In this document: piece after piece, positions 47,255 through 60,960 of the stretch
How positions within the stretch are numbered: position 1 is the stretch's first letter
Layout of the letters: each line of letters begins with the position of its first letter
Assembly (NCBI RefSeq): GCF_040802235.1
Contig: NC_133161.1
Location: forward strand, 145,381,121 to 145,445,120
Origin: Manis javanica
Taxonomy: Eukaryota; Chordata; Mammalia; Pholidota; Manidae
Reading direction: 5' to 3'
DNA: 64,000 nt
Translations under genes and position numbers: made by a program
Notes under the pieces: model-generated
Told to the model about the DNA's origin: nothing
The model's input: the letters and a program-made list of their open reading frames with translations, nothing else
Databases searched by the model: none

Positions 47255-47600
47255 ACCTCGCCAAACAGCTTCCCGATGTATTGCTTTCATCCTGTCACTC
47301 CCCCTCTCGAGAGCCCTCCAGGGCTCTCTGACTTCCATCTCCAGACCACATGCTTCTCTGAGCTTCCAAGGTCACTGTAACTTGGCCTCACTCCCCTGCC
47401 CAAATGGACTTCCCACTGCCAGTCCCCACCAAGCCCCGGGGCCCTACATGGCAGTTCTTTCCCTGGTTCTTACCTTTGAACCTTTGCCCCTTCTTCCATC
47501 CACCGAGACCCTCATCACTTTCTTCTATTTTGTGACAGCTTACTCCTGTGGAGCTTTTGTCAAAGTTTGCCTGACCCATAACGCCCTCACTGGCCGCCTG
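47255..47600 (-). mobile_element. L2 LINE fragment, reverse
   Basis: CATCCTGTCACTCCCCCTCT, GAGCCCTCCAGGGCTCTCTG and GGTCACTGTAACTTGGCCTC are typical antisense L2. Confidence 0.55.
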
Positions 47601-48475
47601 GCTTTGCCCCTCCCTTCCCGTGCCCCCTCACACGGGGCATCGGTGGCAAATTTCACTTGTTTTCTGTTTGGCAGCTCTCCGACTTACTCAGGTGGTGTAT
47701 CCCTTGGAAGGCTGGTGTTCCTGGGGGACACCAGGGTCTAGTGATATATTCGATTCCTAAGTATAATCTAGGCATCATTTTACTTGCTGAAGATTACATC
47801 ATTTATGATCATTATTAACTTGTGACCCTGAAATAAATAAGCTGTCAGAGTAAGTGGGATTGGTCATTTCCTTATTGATCTGTCGTATTAATTTGTTCTT
47901 GGCTTGCTCATTTTGCTGACCCAGCAGGCTATCCGGAGTGAGAATCAGGGGTGTAAGAAAATGGAACGGGAGGAAAAATACCCTTAAATATGGGAACACT
48001 TTATTGATTAACCTATTTTTCTCCTGTAAGTCAGGCAAACACTGCCACTTTCTATTCCACCAGCGGAAACCCCTTTGCCCAATTTGTTCCTTGGCTGTGG
48101 GGTCAGACTGTAAACTCCATGAGGGCACAGACTTTGGCTGTGTTATTCTTGTAGCCCAGCAGCCAGCCCAGAGACTGGCACCTGGCAGGTATGCACAGTG
48201 TTGTTGAATGAGTGAGAAAATGAACAGCCGAATCATTCAACTGGAAAATTACTGCTTTGGGGGCTTCTGTTTGTCGGTCCTATTTCCCCAGAGACCAGGC
48301 CTCCTACCTTCTAGAATAAAACAGGGTCTCATGAATCCTGGGTGAGTAGATGCCTCCCACAGCATTAGCATTCGGTGGTGGTGGGAGGCTGTGCAAGAGG
48401 GGTGTAGTGTCTGCTTGGAAACTGGCTGAAACCCAGAGGCTGAGGGGGACAAAGGGAAGCCAGACCTGAGCTTAC

Positions 48476-48509
48476 TGAAGCTGTTCAGGTGTTGATCACT
48501 GTTGGGATC
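48476..48509 (-). CDS. TMPRSS4: TMPRSS4 exon 2 (cytoplasmic N terminus)
   Basis: 34 nt, acceptor TTACAG, donor GTAAGC. Encodes DPNSDQHLNSF plus one base. In human an upstream acceptor adds Leu-Gln before this point; here the six bases before TTACAG read TTCAA, without the AG, so only the short form can be made. Confidence 0.85.
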
Positions 48510-48889
48510 CTGTAATTGAAGGGAAAACAGGCAGTGAGTTGAGTGAGGGAGGTTCTCGGGCTGGGGCTAAAAGCCAGGGTGGGGGTGGGGGGGGCTCTTG
48601 GTTTTTATTTGCATTCCCTTCTCCCTGCTGAATCTAAGCTGGAGGACTCTGTGATACCAAAATGCAAGCTTCAGTTCTGCATCCGTGTGACCTGGTACAA
48701 CTAGTTTGCTTATGTAGCAACTAGTTAACAACTGTAGAAATGACTGGCTGTTGGATTGCTCCATGTATTGCTGTTTCTTAAGATGATTCTGCTCTACTGT
48801 CTGTTTTTGTCAATCATTTATCTACGTCTATAGATGTTGTAGTTCTCTTAAAACTTGAGCACTTCACAAAAGGGGATACTTTAGTGGCC

Positions 48890-49650
48890 AAAGAGTACCA
48901 AAAGGTGCTCAGGATCATTACTCACCAGGAAAAGGCAAATTGAAACCACAATGAGATATCTCTGCATAGACACCCAAATGGCTAAATTTTAAAAGATTGA
49001 CAATGTTAAGTGTTGGTGAGAATATGGAGCAATTGGAACTCTCGTACATTGTTGTGGGGTATGTACATTGGTACAAATATTTTGGAAAATAGTTTGGCTA
49101 AATCAACTAGTGCCAAATATATGACTATTCTATGATTCTACAACCCAGGAAGTATAGCCAAGAGTAATATCCAGCAAAAAGACCTGTACATGAATGTTTG
49201 TAGTAGCTTCGTTTATCATAGCTAAAAACTGGAAAAACCCAAATGTCAGTCACTGGTGGACTAGATAAATGAGTTGTGGTATATTCACATAATGGAATAT
49301 AATCATCAGGGGACAAGCATAAACTAGTGCTAAAGGCAATGACATGTGGTGGAATCTCACAGACGTAATAAGGAAGGAAGGACACTAGATAAAAGGGTAA
49401 GCTCTGCATGATTTCATTTATATGAAATTTAAAAGGTAAAGTTAATCTATGGTGATAGAAGTCAGAATAGTGATTACCACTGGGGAGGTGGGGGCGGTTA
49501 CTGGAAGAACAATGGAGCTTTCTGAAATGTTGGAAAACTTGTAGATCTTGATCTAAGTATTGGTTACATGGGGGCATATATGTGTAAAAATCCACTGAGG
49601 GGTATGTTTTAGACTTAAGTACTTTACTGAATGTATGTTATACCCAATAG
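48890..49650 (+). mobile_element. L1 LINE 3' end
   Basis: Clear L1 3' sequence: AAAGGTGCTCAGGATCATTA, AACCACAATGAGATATCTCT, GGTGAGAATATGGAGCAATT, GTGGTATATTCACATAATGG, ATGATTTCATTTATATGAAA and a terminal ATGTATGTTATACCCAA. The reading frame is broken, so it is immobile. Confidence 0.85.
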
Positions 49651-51984
49651 AGCAAACATGAAAAACCACCAGAGCACTGGTATTTCGGTGGGAGTCGCCA
49701 TGGGTCATGATTGACACACGTGAAGAAACACTTGCCAAACCTTGGTCTTCCCCTGCTCACACCACTGCCCGTGTGCACTGAGCACAAACATGGCCACACA
49801 CAGGGCCGCACACACAAAGGCTTACGTACAATGTTCCCGCACCCCCTTTGCTGCAAGGCAAAGGTTAAGGGGAGTGGGCTGCCGAGTCTCATGCTCTCTG
49901 ATATCCTTCCACACTCTTGGGGCTCCTGGAAACCTCTCTCCTCTTTCTTTCTCTTCTCGGCTGGCCCTGGGTTTGGGTCCCTGTGCTGACTAAGCAGTAA
50001 GTAGGTCTTCCTGAGGTCTAGGCCTCCACCGAGGGACCTGCCTGCCTGTCCATTGTCCTGAGGTCATGGCTGCTCCAGGTGGTGGGTGGAGGAGCTTGAA
50101 CATTACTGGCTGGGAATTTTGCAGCCCCATTTGAGAGTGAGAGGACCTCTTTTAACTCCTGGGTGGATAGATATGGGTTGGGGGGCCTGGGTGCTGCCTG
50201 CAACCATGGCTGAGCATGGCAGACAGTCATTGGGAGAAGCAGCTCCTTCCTTTCCTCTCAAACTGTAGTCTGCTAGAGGGACCGGCCTGGCTTTCCCTTC
50301 GGTGACGCTAGGCCACTGGAAGCTGGGATGTAGCCAGAGACAGCAGGCCCTGGAGTCTGCAGGAGCTGAGGGGGGATATGGACCCTGCCTCCTGGTAAAT
50401 GTGAGCCTTTGAGCAACATCCTTCCCTTCTCCGAGCTCCACATTTACTCTCTATGGAGTGGGAAAATCACACCCCCTTCACAGTTCTATGTGCAGAGTAA
50501 GAGAGCTATTTGGGGGACAGTGACTGGCAAGCTCCCCGCCCTCTGCCCTTCGTCCTGTGCTCCTGCAGCATTTGGGACAGGACTTTAGTACAGCTCTACC
50601 CCACTGGGTGGTCTCTGCCTCTCGCTGCCTTGTGTCCTCTGAATTTTGTATCGGGTTTGTACCTCCTGAAGACCTGATAAATGTCTGTGAAACTGAACTG
50701 CACTCTGGACTCTACCGTAGTTCATCCCTAACTCTCTCTCTGCCGGCACCAGACCTGGGAGGGGGACCGTCTCCAGGACAAAGATGAGGTCACATCTGTG
50801 ACTGTCAGCTGCTGTGGCTACCGAGTCAGGCCACCACCACCACCAGTGGTCCCCATAAAATCATCACATCCCAGGTTACAAAGTCCTTTTGTCTACCTGT
50901 CCAACTCAAGGGTGGGAAGGATGGCTACCAACTGTCTGTAACTGGTATGGGTAGCATTAAATCATTATGTATTAAATTAAGAATTTGACCAGGCATTGCT
51001 TTAGGACCTGTGGATTCAAAGACAAATAAGGAATCACTAGAGCAGGACGGGAGAGGCACCCAAACAAGATAGGTGAGGCCCTGGCCTCCCCTCAGGTGAG
51101 CTGGCGGGTGGGAGGACAGGCCAACAAGGGATAAACCCAGAGAAGGGTGGATGTCTGTGGAGAGTAAGGTGGGCACTAGGAGACAATGCCAGGATGGGTC
51201 CTTAGAGTGGGAGGTCAGGTGGTTCAGGAGGGCCTCTGGGCTGGCACTTGAGCGACAGGAAGGTGCCAAGCAGGCAGGAGCAAGTGTGGTGCTGGAGGCA
51301 CAGATGTCCTTTTGCGAGGACAAAAGGAGGGAGGAAAGGCCGGTGGTGGAAAACTCCCAGTATATTTGCGAGGTAGAGGCCATAGACCCCGTCGGTGCTC
51401 AGATGCTCTGGGTGTTTAGTGAGCAGGGAAGAGGGAATCTGCTGAGACGTGAAGGCTGCAGGTGGTGCAGGTGGAGGGGCTTCAAGAGCACCCATTTAGT
51501 GACCCTTCCCCTGCAAATTCCTTCTTTTTGGTTGAGTCTACCTGTGCATTCATGCCTGTGTTCATCGAGGCAGGTAAGGCAGGTCTCTTGTTTATTATTC
51601 ATTCAACAAATATTGACTCTGTGCCTTTGATGAACACAGGATTGTTCTAGAAGCTGAGACACAGCAGGAGCAAAAGAGGGTTATAGTCTGCACTTTTTGA
51701 GGTCTTGGATTCTTCATCTCTGACCTGAAGTGACTTCAGTATCCCTTTAGCTAATATGTTTACAATTGCTATCCACACAATAGAAACAAATACAGAAGAA
51801 AATAAATAAATAGAAAAAGTACAGTGAAGCTGCCAGCTAGAAGTATATTACTGTAACCGTCTTGATAAATTGCTATAACCCTGGCATCTCGACACTGCCT
51901 GGCATGCAGTGGATGCTTAATAAGTATTTTAGAATGAGAGAATAAAGGAAGATATCTCAGTTTCAGGGCTCAGTCCCAGGCCAG

Positions 51985-52430
51985 CCTTGAAGAAGCTGCC
52001 TGTGGTATGGTCACACAATGGAATATTATGCTGCAGTCAATAAGAGGAAATGTGGTACCACAAAATAATATGGATGGCATTAGCAGTTTAATAGTAAAGA
52101 AAAAAGTAAGTCTCAAGAGATTCCATGTTAACAGAATCTTTGTCATAAGGAAGCAAGAAAGGGCTGGAATTGGCATTTGTAAGAGGCTAACTTCTAAAGG
52201 ACTCTTCGCACATTTCCTGGCCTAGCAGAGATGTACAATTACATTTGTTGAATGATTAAACAAAAGAGACTTGCCCCCCTGCCCCCCATCCCCGGTGTCA
52301 TAGGTGGGTAGAATGTGTGTGTGCCCAAGGGGTTTCTCATGTTGGATGTAGGTTATTAAATTCTAGCTTATATTTTGGATGGTGGTTGGAAGGAGGTGTG
52401 CTGCATTGTTAAAACCATCTAACTCGCTGA
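51985..52430 (+). mobile_element. L1 LINE 3' fragment
   Basis: GTGGTATGGTCACACAATGG and AATATTATGCTGCAGTCAAT, then GGATGGTGGTTGGAAGGAGG near the end. Diverged. Confidence 0.6.
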
Positions 52431-53599
52431 TGGGTTACCAGGGGCCCTGCATGGACCAGTAGTGGGGAGGTCATGAACCAAGGGTCGCGACTCATGGAGT
52501 GGTGTGCACCTGAGGTTCCAGGAGAACGTAAGGCACTTACCTGGTCCTGCTGAGAGGTTCGAGGAGGCAAACCCCTCCCCTCCCAGTTCTGTTCTGACTC
52601 TCATGTGGCCCTGTTTCTTCCATCTAGTGGTCTACTCTTTTCGCTTTTCTCAAAGCCTCTCTGGCAAACATCTTTGACACAGAGATCAGAGATGATGGGT
52701 TGCTAAACTTCTGGGAAGGGGAGCTGCTGAAGGTCACAGGTGTCGGGATGGTGGGCAGGGAAGGGAGGTGGGTACGTTTAGCCTGTGAGTGGTGCCTGGA
52801 GAATGTCAATGTCAGTGACTTCCCTGAGCAGGGCAGGGGTGGGGATGCTGAGCAGCTGCATCACCTTTCAGCTCAGAATCAGTCCTGAGCTGGGCGAAGG
52901 AGAGAATGGGGCTGAGAGATGTGGGCACCAGGTGATGTTCAGGAATCTGTCCAGCTCCCATCACTGTGGGGGGATCCCTGCCATGCTCACAGGATGCCAA
53001 ACCAAGAGGGTCTCTGGGGACCAGTCCAGGCAACTCCCTCATTTTCAGATGAGGAAACAGGCCAGACAGAGGAAACGCCTTGCCCTTGAGCTGACAGAGG
53101 GAAGGGGCCTGAGAGATCATCAAAGACCAACTGTACCACCTTCTGCTTTCCTGGAGGTGTCTCTGTTTATCCCCAGCTTGAACTCAGGCCATGGCCACAC
53201 TACCACAGCCCAGGCCCAGCCCAGTCCAGGCAGGGGCATCAGCCTTGCCCTGGACACTGGGGCTGCTGGCTGGCTCAGGCCTGTCTGCCTTTCAGTCTGC
53301 TGCAGAGCCCTGACTCGTGCGTCCAGCCCAACCAGTGTCTGGCCCAGGGTTCGTGTGGGCATGAAGCTCCTGCTGTCTGGATTATAATGGAAGGGCAGGG
53401 ACACGTGGGACCCCAGAGGCCAGGAGGGCCCGAGCCGGAGAAGGTGGGGCTGGGTGGGAAAGTAGATGGGTGTTAGATGGCTGAATATCACCTGTCCATT
53501 GCCTGGTTAGCTCAGTTGGTCCCTGGTGGCAGAGAGACATTAATCCAAGTCCCAAATTAGGAGGCAGAATCATTAACTCCCACAGGTAGGTACTGCATA

Positions 53600-53760
53600 G
53601 CTCACAATATCCTTCCTAGATTGTATCCCATTTAATCTTCAGAACAACCCTGAGACATGATCCCCATTTTCCAGATGAGAAAGTGCAGGCTCATGTAGAT
53701 AAAGTGGCTGCTATGGCCTCAGAGCAAGTAAGTAACAGACCCAGCTCTTGGGGCCAATCT
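53600..53760 (-). repeat. MIR SINE fragment
   Basis: CATTTAATCTTCAGAACAAC and CCCCATTTTCCAGATGAGAA, then GCCTCAGAGCAAGTAAGTAA; antisense MIR. Confidence 0.7.
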
Positions 53761-56659
53761 CAGAGGACTACGGTCCTCCTCTCCCCACGGTGCAGGAGCC
53801 TGTTCTGGTAAGTTCACTAGCTGCGCGGGGTCCTCCTGACGCTCTGCTCCGTGGCAGTGGGTCTGGGTGCACATAGTCAGCATGCAGTCGATTATATCCC
53901 CAGTGTGCCTGCAGCCCTTCGCTGGGTGTGAAGGCAAACTCACCCCTGCTCGGGTCCTGGCCCTGCCAAGTCCTCCGTGAGCAGGGGTGAGAAGGCCTCC
54001 CTCCCACAGTGAACGGGTAGACGGGCTGGACGCTGAGCTTGGCAGGAGCCTCGGTGTGGCTGGTAGCAGCACGTGCCCTCTCTTCCATCACTTTGTGCCT
54101 TTCTCACCTGCCCCCCTCCCTTTACTTGCCAGCTCCCCTCAGCCCCTAATGCGTTAGATCCTGGAGAACCTCCCGGTGGGGCTTAGCTCAGCTCTAACCT
54201 TCCAGCTCAGAGAGGATCAACTCAGACACAAGGCCGCTCCGGATTTGAAATGGGGGGAGGATTAAGTGTGCTGCCGAGAAGCCACAAAGAACCAGCCCGG
54301 GGAGTGTGAGTTCTCACCTGGCCTTGTCTTCAGTTTGCTCTGTGGCCTTGGGCTCCCTCCTTAACCTCTCTGAACCCCAAGATCCCTTGGGTAATTGGGA
54401 ACGTGCGTTCAGAGCTGGTAAAGCAGATAAAAGGGTTAATGGCCACACAGTGCAATGGGCACGGGCTCTCCCAGGCTAATATTGAAGGAAGAAGAGGTGG
54501 CAACGGACAAAGGCTGGAGCAGGAAGCCTGGCCAGCAACTTCGTCTGCTTTCCTTGTCAAGCCGCCTACCCTGGGCCTCATTTCTCTCTCCTCTTTGCTG
54601 TTTCCTTGTTCTGGAAAGAAGTTAGTAGGGGCAGAGCTGGGGTTCCTGGATGTAGAAGAAGGGAGAAGAGCAGAGGAGTGAGGGACTTTCTGGCCCTGCT
54701 CTGGTCTGTGGCAGCTTCAGGCTCCCCTGGGGGCTAAAGCCCTGGCTTCCTGCGGTCTCTCGGGGAAAGCCAGGAGCCAGGGATGCTCTGTTGCTAGGTA
54801 ACGGGATAAACAGGTCCTTTGTGGCTCCGCTAGGTTGCTGAGGCCAGTGACACAGCAGGGGAGAAAACCCAGGGGAGGGGGTGGAGAAAGTTCTCTGGTG
54901 AGGCTGCAGACCCAGGGGCTGTTCCTTGTCAGCCGGCAGAGTGGAGCTCTGGCTCCGGTGCTCGGGGGCTGCTTGGAGGGGCCTCTCTAGGATCTCTGAC
55001 CCCTGAACCAGCATCCCACCCCCAACCTGATGGCAAGGGGCTGTGTCCTCTCTACCCGCCGCTGGGGTCGGGCAGTTTAATGTCTTTGCCAAGCTGGTGC
55101 AAGTACCCTCTTGGGTGCCTCCAGCATGACAGGTAAGGTGAGGAGAGGGGACGGAGGGCTGGGCGGTGGTGAGGTCGGGGAGGACGTGAGCTTCCTGAGG
55201 GGGGCCTGGGTGTGACGCGGCAGCCCAGGGTGCATGGAAGGTTCTCAGACACGACAGGTCCTGCTGGCTCTGAAGTATCTTCTGAGATCCCCGTGCCGGG
55301 CCACGCACAGGTAAAGGTGTCACACGAAGGAGCCTCGGTAAACGTTCCCCCTCACTCTGCCCTGTGTTAGGCATCCTTCCAGCAGGCCTGTTCCTGTAGA
55401 ACCAACCTCCGCCTCATCTGCTGCATTAGAAACCATTTTGCCTTGTTCTAAGCCACGTCGGGGCTGACCTGTTGGCAATTCGAGCTGAGCTCCTGGACCC
55501 CATTGCAGCACATAATGGCTCCAGGCAGGGCCTGGAGCCGCGGGCAGGTGTCAGGTGGCCTGCTGTTATCCTGCGGCCAGCCTGCCGCTCAGCTGCTCTC
55601 CTTTAAGATCAGCCTTTGTGTGCAGGCATAGTTCTTACCCCCAGGCAGGGCAGGGGACAGTGATGGTGTGAGATCCCTGTTTCACATGTGGGGAAACCGA
55701 GGCACAGAGACTTTTTTCTCTCTTTCCCCAGGCCATATGCCAAGACAATGTGAAGGGTGGGAGTGAGGTGCAGGGCATGCAAATGGGCTGAATTGAACTG
55801 AAGGAAGACCGGGTTCCAGGTTAGAGGCCCCTGCCCCCAGGTCATGCTGCTGTTAGCTGTAACTCTTACAAATCCCCCCGCAGGCCTGCTCCTTTCCAGG
55901 GCAACCTCCCCATTCTCTGCATCCTTTCTGAATTCTCAACAATTCCACTTTGCTCATCTTTCTGCTGCAGGGTGGTGAGTGGATCCCGCCCACCTTCCCT
56001 TCCCAGGAGAGTCTGATGGGAAGGAAGGTGCCCCACCTTTGCACAATGGGGAGCAAGGCCTGGGCAGTGGCTGAGGGGACATGAGAGCCATCAGGGCTCA
56101 GGCCACCCAGATGGACAGGGACCCTGAGGGGTTTGCCTTCAGGGAGGCCTGAAGAACCTTAATGCTTGGAAAGGTTCTCTAAACACTCCAATTCACCTGA
56201 ACTAAGGGGCTGCCATCTACAGCTGTCTGCATAGTCTGATGCTTGTAGAAGAACCCTACAAAATTTATGCTGCCTTTGAAGAATCATACTCTCTCTTGCT
56301 TATCTTGAATTGTCCTTTAAACTTTAAGGAGGTGGAACGTGGAGGGGAGGTTATTCGGTGTTATCCAGTCTAACCCTGCTAGTTACCTGCTGAGCAACCT
56401 TGGGCAAACCACTCAACATCTCCTGGACCCAGTTTCCGCCTTTGGAAGTGGGTATGATTAAACTAGACAGTGAAAAAGTTTCTGTTAGGCGCTCCTCCTG
56501 CTAGTAACGGTGTGCCTTTTCAGGCCCACGGCAACCCCATCTGGTCCTCTCATGATTTTACAGGCGTGCTCAGGGGCCCCTTGGTGGGCCTGTGTGGTCT
56601 GAGGGGTCTCAGCTGTCCCTGCTCCCCCTGAACTCAGAGTCAGGAGCACCGGCCTGAGT

Positions 56660-56830
56660 CCAGCTCTGCCCCTCACCCGCCATGTGCTCCTGGGTAAGTT
56701 CCTTAGTTTTTCTGAGACTCAGTTTCCTCATCTATAAAACAGGCAGATACGATGTGCTTCATAGGGTTGTGGGTAAGGTTAGCTGAGATAATTGATGCAG
56801 GTGATGCACCTGGCTTGGTGCTGGGCCTAG
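56660..56830 (+). repeat. MIR SINE fragment
   Basis: GAGACTCAGTTTCCTCATCT, then CATAGGGTTGTGGGTAAGGT; sense MIR. Confidence 0.75.
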
Positions 56831-57291
56831 AGAGGAGTGTAGCACGGAAAGCAGTCCCCTCAGCTCCAATTACCCTGGAGGCGTGGGGGGAGAAAGTCTA
56901 CATGGCATGCGAGGGAGACCCCACAGTGGTTCTGCCCATGGGCACGACGCGGCATTCTCATTTGTTCTGGACGCTCCCAGAGAGCCAGCCTCTGGTGTGC
57001 CAGCTGGGCTCTGCAGCCAACAGCTGGCACCTCCTGGAGGTCAGGAGTGACTTCCCATCTCCTGTGAACTCTGAACTGGCCATCCTATAAATGGAGCTTC
57101 AGTGGGGTTTCTGTGACTCCACAGTTGCAGGACCCGAGTTCCCCGCCACCTTCCTGCACACTCACAGAACTATACGTGCTTCATGACGGTTTTCCTCTCT
57201 GGGCTGCTGTTTGCTAGTGGAGGCTGTTTTACAGAGCATAGAGTACAGGCCGTAGGCAAGTGATTTAACCACTGGGGGCCTCAATTTGGGA

Positions 57292-57297
<6 letters not shown>

Positions 57298-57335
<38 letters not shown>
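57298..57335. repeat. (TG)n microsatellite
   Basis: 38 bases of uninterrupted TG, followed by a GA-rich stretch. Likely length-polymorphic. Confidence 0.95.
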
Positions 57336-57337
<2 letters not shown>

Positions 57338-60300
57338 AAAGAATGAGAGAGAGAAAAAAAGAGATTGGATAAATTTTCTTCTTAATGAGATCAAACTATG
57401 CACAGCATAGAGCACATTGCCTGGTACATAGTAAGAATGCGATGTTGGTGACAATAATAGTGACACCACCACCAATAATACTACTTCTTTATCTGTTCAA
57501 TCAAGCACCACTCTGGGGGCTGGACATACAGCAGTGAACCAAAAAAGTCAAAGTCTTTGTGCCCGTGGAGCACATATTCTGTTATTTTTGTTAATAATTA
57601 ATAACTACTAATATAGAACCTGCAAGTGCTTGACATAGAAGATACTCAAAAAGCATTAACTATTAATGGCAAAGAGCCTAGCAGATGGCCTAGCACGTCC
57701 GTAATAGGAGCTGAACAAATGGCAGACGATTTTATGGTTTCGCTAGACCCAGGGGCCTGACTTCCGGAAGGGAAACGCCGGACTCGAGGGCACCGGCGGG
57801 AGAGCACCCAGGACAGTTAGGGCACCTGAAATGGGGCCGTATGACCTGCGTGCCCTCTCTGTGAGCAAAGTGTGGAGGGGTGCAGGTCAGAGGTAGGAGG
57901 ACTTGCAGTAGCCCAAAGGCGGTCCTTTAGAAGGTGTGGCGCACCTCAAGAAGAGGCGAAGAGGATGAACGGGCCAATTTACGAGGGGCGGCTTTCTCTT
58001 TTTCTGTTTGAAGCCACAGAAGGAGTGTGCGTAGAAGCTGGAGCGTGAGAAGGAGATTTCCAGGGCAGGCCAGCTGAGGGCTCTCCGGCACCCCTGGGAA
58101 GTTGGTGGCGCCTAAAGAGGTTGTTGCCAGCGGAGGGAGGCAGGGCAGGAGTGGGTGGGGCCGCAGGCCTTTGAGTCTGTGCCTCTGCTTTTCAGCCTGC
58201 TTTCTGCATGGGGGTGGGGGTCTGCATTACATTTCAGTGGGGCGGAGGGCTCTGAGGCTGGGACAGACCTGGGGAAGCCACTGATCCTGGGGTGAAGACC
58301 CCCGAAGGGCCTTCCTTGGGGCCTCACTCTCCGAAGCTTGCTCTCAGCCTGGAACTTCTACTGCCCCCACTCACCGTTCAGACTAGTCTTAGGCCTGGTT
58401 TACTTATTTTGTCTTTTTAAATTGGTTTTCTATCCTTAATAAGCTCATGCGAACTTGTCCCCCCAGCGCCCCCAAGCAGCCTTGGGTGTGAAATGTTTTC
58501 TTGAACGTCTGAGTTCTGCCCACTGGTTTCCTTTGTCTCTGTGTGTGTATTTCCTCCTTAGTGACCTTGAGTCGATTAGCAGGGGATTCGGTCTCCTCGC
58601 AGCAAAAACACTGTCTTTCCTCCACCAGGTTGTGCCTTTGAGGCGTCTTCACTCAGGGCTCACTTTGTTATAAAACCTATCAGCTTCCAGGTGGGGGTCC
58701 AGGCAGAACCGGGTGGGGTCCCTGGTTCTGTCGTTTCTAGTTCTAGTACAAGTTTCATGTTTTAGTGTCGAGTTCCGTCTTACAGGTCCACGTAGTGGAG
58801 GAGAGGGAGGGCATCGTGGGAAAGCAGAGCACCTGACATTGAAGTCCCAGAGCTTCGAGACCCAGCGTGCCTCTTCCTGGCCCAGTGGCCCTTCAAATCG
58901 CCTACCCGCTTTGAGCCCCGGGATTTCCTCATCCCTAGAATGAGGATCACAGCGTCTCGGAGTTGGTGTAAGACTCAGGGAGATTCTGGGGGTGGACGTG
59001 CTTCCCAAGCTGAAAATGCTGCCCTCGCTGCATTTGGGTGGCAATAAGATGTTGCTGCTGTTATTAATCTCTTTGGATCCCCAGGAAGGGTGCTCCCCAC
59101 AGCCTGGCAGGACCCTCCTTCCTGGGGATCAGAGGGGTGGTCACGTGGTCAGGCTGGGAATGGGGTGTGGCGAGGTGGAGTGTCCTCAGCTGCATTGCCC
59201 CCCTTTGTGTTGACATCTGCGGGTGGCTGAGTGCCCTGCTTGGCCCGGGGTGGGGGAAGCAGTTTATCCTGGTTCTGGACTATACGGAATGAAGGCTTCC
59301 GTTTTGTGTATTCCTCTCTGAATCTTCCGCAGTGTCTTCCTCTGGCCAGAGCCTAGCACATAGTTTATGCTCAAGGAACACATGCTGAATGTATGACTGA
59401 ATACATATTATAAAAGAAGAAATTGGGATCGCAGGAAATGCCTAAAGCCAAGTTGGGCTCAGCCAGGCCAGCGGGCTGGAGCCCAGCCAGGTCGACGTGC
59501 AGGACGTTTTGTGGCCAAGGCCCCTGCCGCCTCCCCTGGCTAGGTGCCATCCTGGGCTCCCAGCCTCTCCCTCAAGCTCCTCTCATCTGCTTCTCCTGAG
59601 AGTTTCCTGGCGCCTGTGGGCTGTGCTCAGGAGCTAGACAAGGGGGAGGGGAGGAGAGGACTGTTGGGGTTTTGAGTCTTGTTTGCAAATTTCTCCCCTG
59701 CAATCAGATAGAGCTGCAGGGGGCGGTGGGGGGTTGCCCCATTGTCTCTGCCAGACTCCCTTGGGTATCACTGGGGTTTCCAGGCAGGCTCCAGCGTGTC
59801 CCTCCCTCACCCCAGCCCCACCTGGAACAAAAAAACCTTGATAACACCTGCAGGTAGAATCTGGCATTTTTCCAGTCAGACTCAGGCTGACGTTGCTATC
59901 AGCATTACTAAATCAGGTAGCTGGTTATGCGCTATCTCTGGTCGTTTACTTGTACTTCATTCACGCCTGTATCAGGCGCACAGCCTGCGTCAGGCCCTGT
60001 GCTGGGTGTGGGGCTAAATGAAGGAAGAGACACAGGCCTGCTCCTCAAGAAGCTCACAGTCTGGTAGCAGCAGGTTTATTAAAAAATGTAGCAAATGAAT
60101 GCATTAGGGTGTGGAGAATTCACTGTTTGGGGGAATCATTGTTTTTGGAAATTTGAGGTGATTTATTGAGGCAGATGTTTTCATCTGAAGGAGGAGGAAG
60201 GCAGAGGGGAGGAGAGCTGCCCAGGAAATCTAAGAAGCTCTGGAAGATTCTAAGACCTGAGAGCACTTGTCTCCTGCTACCTGGTTTGGCCCTGGGGCTT

Positions 60301-60639
60301 TGGAAAGTTTGTTGAGCTCCTGAGCTCTGTTTTCGGTCTCTTTTCCCATCTCCCCCTGCTCCCCCAGAATAGTTTCGGCTCCTCAGAGTCTCTTCGGCTT
60401 CACAAAGGCCGTAGCAGGTGATTGCTGGCTTTTGCAGGGGTGCAGAGGTCAGACTGAGAATGGGGTGGCCGGAGGGGCATGATTTCTAAACTCTTCCATG
60501 TCAGTGGCCAAGGAGGACGGAAGAGCTCTGGGTGACAGAGGAGGACCCAGGGACATGCCTCCACCTCTGCGTACGCTGCACCCTCTACCTCAGCCACGTG
60601 TGTCCCACTCCGCCCCCTGTGCCCACCGCTGCAGCCACA

Positions 60640-60960
60640 GCTCCCCCACCCCTGGCTACTCTTTGTCCCCATTCACATCGGTTCCCTTGGCCTGGAACAT
60701 GTTTCCATCTTCTCTCCCTGGAGAGAGCCTGCTCCCCCTTCAAGGTCCAGCGCAAATACTTTCTCTTCTGGGATGACTTCATGACCACCCCAGAGAGAAT
60801 TACTGCCTCCTCTGTTCCAGAGGTACCCCAAATCCCCCCTGGTATTAGACTGATCACATTCACCCAGGGTCCTTTGCTTAAAGAGCTGTCCTGTCTCTGG
60901 ATTCGGGCACCTCTAGGGTGGAACCTAGGCACTATGTCTTTGTCCCACTTCCTGTCATGT
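60640..60960 (-). mobile_element. L2 LINE 3' fragment, reverse
   Basis: TTCCCTTGGCCTGGAACATG, TTCAAGGTCCAGCGCAAATA and GCACTATGTCTTTGTCCC fit antisense L2. Confidence 0.7.

Larger units (their letters stand above)
45052..48475 (-). other. TMPRSS4: TMPRSS4 intron 2
   Basis: 3.4 kb, mostly L2 pieces in both orientations (45535-46000, 46280-46592, 47255-47600, 48100-48230). No exon seen. Confidence 0.75.

Noticed and set aside
54622-55374. 250-codon minus-strand frame in TMPRSS4 intron 1
   Set aside because: No recognisable family, domain or splice context; probably chance.
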